DNA from: CAZAQV01 sp964487255
GTDB lineage: Bacteria; Myxococcota_A; Polyangia; Polyangiales; CAZAQV01
Length of the DNA stretch: 64,000 nt
Assembly (NCBI GenBank): GCA_964487255.1
Contig: CAZAQV010000007.1
Coordinates: forward strand, 1-64,000
Reading direction: 5' to 3'
The notes under the pieces were generated by a model. The model was not told the DNA's origin, ran no database searches, and saw nothing but the letters and a program-made list of their open reading frames with translations. The position numbers and the translations under genes are program-made. Below, piece by piece: positions 31,311 through 38,856 of the stretch. How positions within the stretch are numbered: the first letter of the stretch is position 1; every line of letters starts with the position of its first letter.

Positions 31311-33599
31311 TTAGCGGGGGCCGGGGCAGTAGGGCGTGACAGGCCCAAACGTATTGTTGCTCGTGTCGCACTCACGCCACGCGTGAACAGAGTTGCCGTC
31401 GTCGACGACCGCATAGTACGGCATGCGCGCGAACTCCTCGATCGGCCACTCGAGCACCTCGGATTCGGCAGGCGCAAGTTCACGTGTGGTCTCGAGCTGG
31501 CCGAGACGCGTGCCACCACCCGTAGGCTCGCCTTCGTAAAGCCCAACGACAACGCCCGCCGGCACCGAGGCAGCACCGACGTTGCGCACCGTGGCCTCCA
31601 GTCGCATGCCGCCCTTGCACGCGACCGCCAACTCCACGACCACGTCCGGCGCCGAAAACTCGCCGCGCGGCTGGATGTTTTGCCGGTAGTTGTTCAGGCG
31701 GGGCTGTAACCAGTTTCTCGGCTCGTCCATCGGGATGGTTCCGTCCTCTTCCACATTTGTCACGTGATAGTTGTGCTGGTTCCACACGCGCCGCGTGCGC
31801 ACCCACTTGCCCTCCACGTCACCCAAAATGCGCAAGCCCGTCTGCGCGCTATCAGGGTCCGGACATCGGTAAACGTAGTCGTTGGACACGAGCACGATGT
31901 CGGCATGGCCGTCTGCGTCCACGTCCGCAACCAGCGGATACTCCGTAAGCGTGCCTGTCGAGTTACACGTCTTGTAGAGCTCGTTGCCATTGGGACCGTC
32001 GTAGATACGGAAGTAGTGCTCGTCCGAGTAGATCACTTCTGCGCGCCCGTCTCCGTTGAAGTCGAAGACGGAACTACCCGTGATGGCGGAGGAGCAGTCG
32101 TGCGTCTCCTTGAGCCACAAGAGCGTCTTGTTGTTCGCAACACCGGTGTCGAGAATCTTTTTGCCGTCGACGACCGCATAACCAATACCGCCTGCAATGG
32201 CGACGTCGGGCGTGCCGTCTCCGTTGAAGTCCGCGACGGTCGGCGGACCACCGCCATTGTTTACGCCGAGCCCAGCCTTACAGTGGTTCGGAGCCGTGCC
32301 GTTGATGTCCACGCCCGTTCGAAGCACCCGCGCATTGCCCGGCTGCCCCTTCTCGTAACGCCAGACGGCGATCGTGTGGGTCACGTCATCCACGCTAATG
32401 ATCTCGGGCGTCTGGTCGTTGTCGAAGTCACCGATGGCGAGGTAGGTCCCGGCGATCCCGGGGTTCGCGATCTGAGTTCCATCGGCGGTCCAAACGCCCT
32501 TCGCGGAAACAATCTCGAGTTTGCCGTCTCCGTTGACATCGGCGAACGACTTCACCCCAGACGGAAACTCAGCCAAGGTCGCACCATCACTGCCACGTAA
32601 AAGGTGGGTCTCTGTGAGAATCTCGACGCTGCCGTCACCACCGGCATCGCCGATCGAGATTTGCCACGTGCCCGCGGCATCGTTCGTCCAAAGTAGCTTG
32701 CCGTTGGCACCGACCGCGATGACCTTTTCGTTGGCGGTGCCGAGAACGATCTCATTGCCCGGCCGGCCATCGAAATTTCCTGCTGCCACAGCAGACATGC
32801 CGCGTAGCGGATTAACCGTCGGTTTGTAGCTCCACTTCTCCACAAGCTCGCCGTCCACCAACGACACCGCGTGCAGCGTCGCGTGACCGTATTTGTACGT
32901 GTACGTCGTGTCAGCGTCCGCCCCAGCTGGAATCTTGTCCGGGAAGGACAGAAACACGATCTCGGGAATGTCGCGCGCCGTGACCTTGCCATCACAATTG
33001 TCATCATCGAGCTGGATGACCACGGGCGTCATCATGATGTTGTCTTTGTTCCAGTGCGCTTTGACCACGGGGTGAAACTCACCGGGCACGGGTTTGAACT
33101 CACACTGCGGCAAACACGTGATGGGACCGTTTTCCGGCAAACCTTCACCGTCCTGGCAGGCCGGCGGCAAGGGAAGGCAGCGCCCGTTGGTAACTGGCGG
33201 CTGTCCGTCACACATCGATGGCTGCTCGTCTCCGATCGTTCGGTCACAATACTCTTGGTCGGTGCAATCTTCGGAGTCAAGGCACGCGCGCCCAGGGCTC
33301 TCGCACGCACCGAACGAGCAGACGGTATCGGAGCCGCAGCACACCGTCCCGCACGCTTGCTTCGCGGGACAGCAAGACTCGACGACGCACTCAAACCCTT
33401 CATCGCAGACGGGATCACACTTGGAGACCTCGGCATCCGGGAACGTTGGAACGACGCCATCACGCGTCGATATATTTGCGTCACCATTTGCTGCGTCGCC
33501 GTTTCCTCCGTCGGTGTCGACGAGGATGCCGTCGTGTTCGTCGCAACTACAGCCGTAGGCGACGATGCAGAATACGGATAAGATAAAGAATGGGATCAC
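31311..33599 (-). CDS. FG-GAP/VCBS repeat lipoprotein with CARDB-like C-terminus
   Basis: About 762 aa from GTG at 33599 (TTG at 33632 also possible; neither has a good ribosome-binding site). Signal sequence ending in 'AYGC' suggests lipidation. A Cys-rich head ('CDPVCDEGFECVVESCCPAKQ', C..D..DC module) is followed by beta-propeller repeats with calcium-type loops: 'IGDFDNDQTPEI', 'VADFNGDGTPDV', 'VFDFNGDGRAEV', 'VADVDADGHADI'. The last 110 residues match an adhesion-type CARDB fold ('MRLEATVRNVGAASVPAGV'). Cell-surface protein, probably Ca-stabilised; ligand unknown. Confidence 0.82.
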   Translation of the reverse strand: MIPFFILSVFCIVAYGCSCDEHDGILVDTDGGNGDAANGDANISTRDGVVPTFPDAEVSKCDPVCDEGFECVVESCCPAKQACGTVCCGSDTVCSFGACESPGRACLDSEDCTDQEYCDRTIGDEQPSMCDGQPPVTNGRCLPLPPACQDGEGLPENGPITCLPQCEFKPVPGEFHPVVKAHWNKDNIMMTPVVIQLDDDNCDGKVTARDIPEIVFLSFPDKIPAGADADTTYTYKYGHATLHAVSLVDGELVEKWSYKPTVNPLRGMSAVAAGNFDGRPGNEIVLGTANEKVIAVGANGKLLWTNDAAGTWQISIGDAGGDGSVEILTETHLLRGSDGATLAEFPSGVKSFADVNGDGKLEIVSAKGVWTADGTQIANPGIAGTYLAIGDFDNDQTPEIISVDDVTHTIAVWRYEKGQPGNARVLRTGVDINGTAPNHCKAGLGVNNGGGPPTVADFNGDGTPDVAIAGGIGYAVVDGKKILDTGVANNKTLLWLKETHDCSSAITGSSVFDFNGDGRAEVIYSDEHYFRIYDGPNGNELYKTCNSTGTLTEYPLVADVDADGHADIVLVSNDYVYRCPDPDSAQTGLRILGDVEGKWVRTRRVWNQHNYHVTNVEEDGTIPMDEPRNWLQPRLNNYRQNIQPRGEFSAPDVVVELAVACKGGMRLEATVRNVGAASVPAGVVVGLYEGEPTGGGTRLGQLETTRELAPAESEVLEWPIEEFARMPYYAVVDDGNSVHAWRECDTSNNTFGPVTPYCPGPR

Positions 33600-33712
33600 A
33601 CGCGGGCAAAGCACCGCGCAAATATTGCACAAAGTAAGCGGCTGTCACGGCGACGAGCTTCCGGGCCACGCGCAGCCACCGCCACAGTATTTAATGAAGG
33701 AGTTTCGAGCCA

Positions 33713-34975
33713 CTATGGCGTGCGCTCTCGCACAGGCAACCGTACCTCGAATACACTGGTCGCGTCCTCGCGTGCGTAACGAACCTCGCCCCGATGGACG
33801 CGCACGATTTGTTGAACGAGGTAGAGACCTAGACCGACCGAGCCCGTATGCCCCTCGTGGTGATCTTTGGCGCGAAAGAACGGCTCGAACAGGTGCGCGC
33901 GATCGGACGCGGCAATGCCGGGGCCGTCATCCTCGACGCGCAGCTGCACGTCGTCGCCCACTTGTCGCAACCAGACTCGAGGTGTACTCCCGCCCCCGTA
34001 TCGGAAGGCGTTCTGCATGAGGTTGCGAATGAGCCGCCGCAATAGAAAGTCAACCCCGCGCACGCGTACTTCTGTTTCAATGTCGGCTTCGATGTCCTTT
34101 TCAAAACGCTGAAGCTCCTCGCGAACCAGCTCGGAGAGCGCGACTTCGTCCAGCACGTGCTCACTGGCTTCGAGTTTGGCACTGGTCAGGATGTCGTGAA
34201 CCAGCTCGTCAAGTTCCGCAAGGTCTTGACCAATGCGGTCGGCGAAGTCGTCGCGCCGCGAAGCATCGTTTTCACCACGCAGCATCTCGGTAGCCATGCG
34301 AATCCGTGTCATCGGCGTCCGCAGCTCGTGCGATGCGCTCGCGAGCATCCGACGCTGCCCTTCCACCAACTCTTCGATCCGATCGGCTGCATGGTTGAAC
34401 GAACGCGCCAGGGCAGCGACTTCGTCATTGCCTTGCACCTCGACTCGTGGTTGCTCGAGCGCACCACCCCAACCCTCCACGGTGCGACGCATGCGCTCCA
34501 AGCGCGCAACAATGCCACGTGAAAGCAAGTAGCTGCCAAGCACGAAGACCACGGTCACGACGAGCAGCGGAATCCAAAACGGTGGCCCCCGTCTCGCGCC
34601 CCGCGCCACGACCAAGAGAGAACGACCGTCGCTCGAACGAATGAGATGCGCAGGCTGGCCGTGTAGGTTAAGCGCGCCAGTTTCCTTTGGCGCGTGCCGC
34701 GGACCACGCCGACCGACCACGCGGTGGCCCTGCTGGTCGTAGACCGAGAACTCCACATCGAAGCGCCGACCAAGCGCACGAAGGCGCCGACGTGTTTTGG
34801 GTGAACTCCAAAGCGTGTGGTCATCTTGAGCATCGAACACTTCGGCGAGCGCGCGCAGAGGAGCTCGGTCGAGCTGTTGGGGTGCGATGATCTCAGACCA
34901 GAGCACATGTGTCGACGCCGCGGTTGCGATCGCCATGGCAACCAGCGCGACAAAGATGCGGACTTGAAGCTTCAT
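33713..34975 (-). CDS. sensor histidine kinase, CpxA-like
   Basis: 420 aa. Two membrane helices (residues 5-25 and 133-153) bracket a periplasmic domain of about 105 residues. HAMP follows, then H box 'LASASHELRTPMTRIR' (His216), N box 'LIRNLMQNAFRYGG', D/G boxes 'VEDDGPGIA' and 'GSVGLGLYLVQQ'. The start ATG overlaps the response-regulator stop (ATGA). Neighbouring CpxP-like protein and CpxR box make it the likely envelope-stress sensor of this locus. Confidence 0.93.
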   Translation of the reverse strand: MKLQVRIFVALVAMAIATAASTHVLWSEIIAPQQLDRAPLRALAEVFDAQDDHTLWSSPKTRRRLRALGRRFDVEFSVYDQQGHRVVGRRGPRHAPKETGALNLHGQPAHLIRSSDGRSLLVVARGARRGPPFWIPLLVVTVVFVLGSYLLSRGIVARLERMRRTVEGWGGALEQPRVEVQGNDEVAALARSFNHAADRIEELVEGQRRMLASASHELRTPMTRIRMATEMLRGENDASRRDDFADRIGQDLAELDELVHDILTSAKLEASEHVLDEVALSELVREELQRFEKDIEADIETEVRVRGVDFLLRRLIRNLMQNAFRYGGGSTPRVWLRQVGDDVQLRVEDDGPGIAASDRAHLFEPFFRAKDHHEGHTGSVGLGLYLVQQIVRVHRGEVRYAREDATSVFEVRLPVRERTP

Positions 34976-35700
34976 GCGCCCGTATCCGCGTGCTCGGTGG
35001 GCACGACAAACACATAGCCAGCCCCGCGGACGCTCTTGATGTACGAGGGCCTCTTTGGGTCGTCCTCGATCGCGGCGCGAATGCGGGAAATATGCACGTC
35101 GATGCTGCGATCTTCGACCTCCCAGACCTCGCCCGTGAGCGCTTCGGTAAGGCGACCTCGACTCTGCACCCTTCCCTTTCGTTCTACAAGCAAGCGCAGC
35201 AGATCGAACTGCCGCGATGTAAGTTCGAGCCGGGTTTCGCCCTTCCAGAGCCGCCGCCCGTCGAAGTCGATCTGCAGGTCACCGAAGCGCACGATTTCAT
35301 CAGAGGAAGCAGCTTCGGACTCTTCCGCTTTACTAAGGCCCACGCGCCGAAGTACGGCACGGATGCGCGCCACGAGTTCGCGCGGGTCGTAGGGCTTCGC
35401 CAGGTAATCATCCGCTCCGATCTCGAGTCCGACTACACGATCGGTCTGCTCACCTCGTGCCGTGAGCATGATGATCGGCACTGAAGACACCTCTCGCACG
35501 CGCTTGCATAGGTCGAACCCGTCGGCATCGGGAAGCATGACATCGAGCAGGAGCACGTCGACATCGCCGGCCTCAATCCGTTCGACCACGCTCTGACCTC
35601 GATCGACGTGAACCGGCGCGAAACCCTGACTCTCTAGGTAGGGCACCAACATCTCCGCAAGCTTAAGGTCATCCTCAACGATTAGTACTGCGGGTCGCAT
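34972..35700 (-). CDS. OmpR-family response regulator, CpxR-like
   Basis: 242 aa. Receiver domain with acidic pocket 'VEDD', phospho-Asp53 in 'LLLDVMLP' and Lys in 'YLAKPYD'. 'MLTARGEQTDRVVGLEIGAD' is very close to CpxR. The C-terminal winged helix ends 'SIDVHISRIRAAIEDDP..YIKSVRGAGYVF'. It is cotranscribed with the kinase. The GTAAA-N5-GTAAA site upstream of the adjacent cpxP-like gene is the E. coli CpxR consensus, which fits this protein being its binder. Confidence 0.93.
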   Translation of the reverse strand: MRPAVLIVEDDLKLAEMLVPYLESQGFAPVHVDRGQSVVERIEAGDVDVLLLDVMLPDADGFDLCKRVREVSSVPIIMLTARGEQTDRVVGLEIGADDYLAKPYDPRELVARIRAVLRRVGLSKAEESEAASSDEIVRFGDLQIDFDGRRLWKGETRLELTSRQFDLLRLLVERKGRVQSRGRLTEALTGEVWEVEDRSIDVHISRIRAAIEDDPKRPSYIKSVRGAGYVFVVPTEHADTGA

Positions 35701-35770
35701 GGTTTGCGCATCGTTTCAGAAATAGGCGATGGCCGCCATCATCGGCAGCCACCGCGGGTTGGAGACTCAT

Positions 35771-36280
35771 CTAGTCGTCGTGTTTGGCTTCCCACCTCTT
35801 GCGACGCTCTTCAAACTTCTGCGCAAGCTTCTTGCGCTGCGCTGGGGTGAGCACCTTCGCGACGTCGAGCATCAGGTCCTTCATGACCGCCGAGCGCTGC
35901 GCTTGATGCTCCAAGAACTCCTTACGCAGCTTCTCGGCCTGAGCTTCCGAAACCTTCTCCGAGGTCAGGAGCGCGACAAAGCCCTTGCGGGTTCCCTTCG
36001 CCTCTTTGCGCTGTGCCTGCAAGAGGGGTTTGTATTTCTCGTGAATCGCCTTGATCTTGGCCTCCTGCGCTTCGGTCAGGTCGACGTGCTTGAGGACGCG
36101 CATCATCTTGTGCCCGCCGGGGCCGCCGCGATGGCCACGGTGACCGTGCGCCAACGCCGTGGATAGGGCCGACGCGCTGATAAGCGCTACCGCGCCGAGT
36201 CCTGCGAGCGCCATATAGAGGCGCCGGCCGCGTTGAAGTGTACGGGCCTGGGTGGTGGGGTTAAGGGGGGTGGTTTTCAT
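35771..36280 (-). CDS. Spy/CpxP-like periplasmic protein
   Basis: 169 aa from ATG at 36280, which has AGGAGA 5 nt upstream. Signal peptide (residues 20-45, cut after 'STALAHG'), then a His/Gly-rich stretch 'GHRGHRGGPGGHK', then helices with two LTxxQ motifs (LTEAQ and LTPAQ). Spy and CpxP bind misfolded periplasmic proteins, and CpxP inhibits CpxA. The His-rich head could bind metal. 70 bp upstream of the response-regulator gene on the same strand. Confidence 0.85.
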   Translation of the reverse strand: MKTTPLNPTTQARTLQRGRRLYMALAGLGAVALISASALSTALAHGHRGHRGGPGGHKMMRVLKHVDLTEAQEAKIKAIHEKYKPLLQAQRKEAKGTRKGFVALLTSEKVSEAQAEKLRKEFLEHQAQRSAVMKDLMLDVAKVLTPAQRKKLAQKFEERRKRWEAKHDD

Positions 36281-36364
36281 GCTGATCTCCTTGAGCAGTT
36301 CGGGGCTTTGCTTGCCCACGTTTCTAAACTTAGGGGACCGAGGTTTCGCCCACTTTGCTTCCGC

Positions 36365-36379
36365 GTAAAGTTATGTAAA
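36365..36379. promoter_or_regulatory. CpxR-type box GTAAA-N5-GTAAA
   Basis: GTAAA at 36365-36369 and 36375-36379 separated by GTTAT. This is an exact match to the E. coli CpxR consensus, in the divergent region 85 bp before the cpxP-like ATG and about 120 bp before the creD-like ATG. Confidence 0.65.
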
Positions 36380-36499
36380 GCCTGCCGAGCGCGGCGCGCT
36401 GGCCACGCTCACGCGGCCTGAGGCACACACTTGGGCACCGCCTTGGCGCCGATTGCCCGCACTTTTCTGTCTGGCACGTGCGTTGCTCAACCCAACGGC

Positions 36500-37867
36500 A
36501 TGACCTTTCTGCGCTTTTTCGCGATCGCCGCCATCTTCGTGCTCTCTTCGGTCGCCTGGGCGATACTCGGCGCAAGCATCACCTCACGCACCGGCGAGGC
36601 GGACGCCTCTTTGAACCGAGAGGTCGCGGAGCTTTGGGGCGGCGTCCACGTGCAAGCCCCGCCACGTGTGCGGCGCTTCCACCCTCGACATACGCAGACA
36701 CACTGGGTCACGAAGGACGATGGGACACAAGTCGAGGAACCGGTGTTTAACGACGATCGTCACGATCCACCGATGAAGCTTCTCTCCTCGCACATCGACG
36801 TCAAGCTGCACGCCGAAGACCGCAAGAAGGGCCTACTCTGGTTTCCCACCTACGCGGTCGACTTCGTCGCTAAGTTCACCGTCGACGAAAGCCCCTCCGA
36901 GGACAATACCGCGGAAACTGAGTTCGCGTTTGCACTTCCCTCATCGACCGCGATCTACGATGGCCTCGAACTCGAAGTTGACGGCAAGTCACGCGAGCTG
37001 AGCCTGCAGTCGATTCCCTACCACCAACCGTCCGAGTGGCATCAACCCGGCGGTGACACCGAGCCCACGCAGGTCGCGTCCGCGCGCATACCCGCACGGC
37101 CCGGAAAGCGCACCTTCGAACTTCGCTACCGTTCGCGGGGACTCAAGAGTTGGACCTACAACCTAGACGCGAGCGGCGGGGTGGGTATGGCCGAGGATAT
37201 CGAAGTGAGCGTACATCCGAACTTTTCTGACTTTGACTTCCCTGCCGGCTCTCTTTCGCCCTCGAAGATCGGCAGAGACAAAGCGGGTGACGTCTTGGTT
37301 TGGGATTACGACAAGCTGATCAGCGGTAGCGACATCGCGGTCACCTTGCCGGCACGCCTCAACCCCGGCCCGATCATCTCGCGCATCACCTTCTTTGCCC
37401 CGGTCTCGCTCTTTTTCTTCTTGGTCGTGATGACGATCGTGGGCGTGGTGCGCGGTCCATCGCTCCACCCCATGCACTACGTCTTCTTATCGTCGTCCTT
37501 TTTCTCCTTTCACCTACTGCTCGCATACCTCGTCGACCATATCGACATTCACGTCGCATTCCTCACCGCTTCGGTGGTCAGCGTCGGTCTGCTCACCTCG
37601 TACCTCCGGCTCGTCGCTGGCGTGAAGTATGCGGTGCTACGCGCAGGGGCGGCACAGATGCTTTTCCTGGTGCTCTTTGGCTACGCATTCTTCTTCGAAG
37701 GCTACGCTGGCCTCATCGTCACCATCGGAGCGATCGTCACGCTCTTCGTCCTGATGCAAATTACAGCTAGCGTGGACTGGAGCGAGGTCTTCTCGCACAA
37801 GAAAGCCCCACCGCAAGACGTCGGTCCTTACCGCACCGCCGCAACCCAACCTACCGAAGCCACGTGA
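36500..37867 (+). CDS. CreD-like inner membrane protein
   Basis: 455 aa from ATG at 36500. One N-terminal membrane helix (3-24), a periplasmic domain of about 300 residues rich in beta strands, then five or six helices from about 305 to 430 ('ISRITFFAPVSLFFFLVVMT', 'LHPMHYVFLSSSFFSFHLLL', and so on), ending 'TASVDWSEVF'. The C-terminal half closely follows CreD, whose expression in gammaproteobacteria gives colicin tolerance. Divergent from the cpxP-like gene across the CpxR box, so probably a member of the same envelope regulon. Confidence 0.8.
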   Translation: MTFLRFFAIAAIFVLSSVAWAILGASITSRTGEADASLNREVAELWGGVHVQAPPRVRRFHPRHTQTHWVTKDDGTQVEEPVFNDDRHDPPMKLLSSHIDVKLHAEDRKKGLLWFPTYAVDFVAKFTVDESPSEDNTAETEFAFALPSSTAIYDGLELEVDGKSRELSLQSIPYHQPSEWHQPGGDTEPTQVASARIPARPGKRTFELRYRSRGLKSWTYNLDASGGVGMAEDIEVSVHPNFSDFDFPAGSLSPSKIGRDKAGDVLVWDYDKLISGSDIAVTLPARLNPGPIISRITFFAPVSLFFFLVVMTIVGVVRGPSLHPMHYVFLSSSFFSFHLLLAYLVDHIDIHVAFLTASVVSVGLLTSYLRLVAGVKYAVLRAGAAQMLFLVLFGYAFFFEGYAGLIVTIGAIVTLFVLMQITASVDWSEVFSHKKAPPQDVGPYRTAATQPTEAT

Positions 37868-37876
37868 AAAAACTGC

Positions 37877-38773
37877 CTACGGGCCAAACAATCGGATTGC
37901 ATTGCTAGCCAGAATTTGCATGCGAGCTTCGTCCGACAAAGGCATCTCGTTTAGATAATCTACGTGCGCTTTGGGCGAAAGTTGTGGCCAGTCAGAACCG
38001 AAAAGAATGCGCTGGGGACCAATCGCAGTGAATAGGTGGGCAAACGACTCCTTTGCGGATGGTGCGTGCACAAGCCCACTAACATCGATGAACACGTTCG
38101 AGGGTGCTTCCATCATCATCGCAACGTTCGGACCGAGCAAGTGCGCTGCGACCACGTTGAGCTTCGGATGATCGCGCGCAATTGAGAACAGCGCTTCCAC
38201 TTCAGTTGCCCTGTCGAAATCTACGTGAATCAAGAGAACCAAGCCCTCTCTCTCTGCGGCCTTCGCAATGCGCCTCAACTCCTCTTTCCCAGGTTCAGCG
38301 GCAACCGATACCTGCTGGCCAAACGAATGCAACTTGAGCCCTCGCGCGCCCTTTGAGGCGCAGCGAGCGACCTCCTCGGGCGAGAAAGCTGGCCCTATTG
38401 GTATGCCACAGAATCCAATCAGTCGGTCGGACTTGCGCGATTCAGTGAGCACCCAATCGTTGCGCTCGACAGTGAACGCGCGTTGTTCTTGATGACAATC
38501 GGACCAGTCCTTGCCCTCACATCCAGGCGCTTGATGCCAGCCTCCCGACAGCGCACAGGCTCTCTCAAGTTGCGCCTCATCGAGCGCTGCCAGCGCCTCG
38601 TCTACGCCGTGGTCAGGTGACAGATGTAAATGAAAGTCGGTGCCGGATAGACTGGCGTCCGTCGCAGTTGAGCGAGCCCCCGCTTGCTGATCCGTTGCAG
38701 GTCTGCCGGTCGCGCTACCACCGCAAGCAGAGCACACGAACAGGAAAGCAAAGCACGCGAGAGTTCGGCACAT
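37877..38773 (-). CDS. amidohydrolase-type lipoprotein
   Basis: 298 aa. Signal with lipobox 'LFVCSAC' (Cys17). 'GTDFHLHLSPDHG' carries the HxH metal pair of amidohydrolase-2 barrels; 'LLIHVDF' adds the third His, 'VVAAHLLG' a fourth and 'RILFGSDWP' the final Asp. 'KGARGLKLHSFGQQ' gives the Lys position. So the TIM-barrel metal site looks complete. An envelope-attached member is unusual for a family that is mostly cytosolic (decarboxylases, hydrolases). Substrate unknown. Confidence 0.78.
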   Translation of the reverse strand: MCRTLACFAFLFVCSACGGSATGRPATDQQAGARSTATDASLSGTDFHLHLSPDHGVDEALAALDEAQLERACALSGGWHQAPGCEGKDWSDCHQEQRAFTVERNDWVLTESRKSDRLIGFCGIPIGPAFSPEEVARCASKGARGLKLHSFGQQVSVAAEPGKEELRRIAKAAEREGLVLLIHVDFDRATEVEALFSIARDHPKLNVVAAHLLGPNVAMMMEAPSNVFIDVSGLVHAPSAKESFAHLFTAIGPQRILFGSDWPQLSPKAHVDYLNEMPLSDEARMQILASNAIRLFGP

Positions 38774-38856
38774 AGGGATTAGCTACAGGATCGGCGCGAC
38801 CCTTTCAATCGCTTCTCCTTGTAGGAGCTAAGCGAAGAAGCTGCGCGAGGCGGTGC

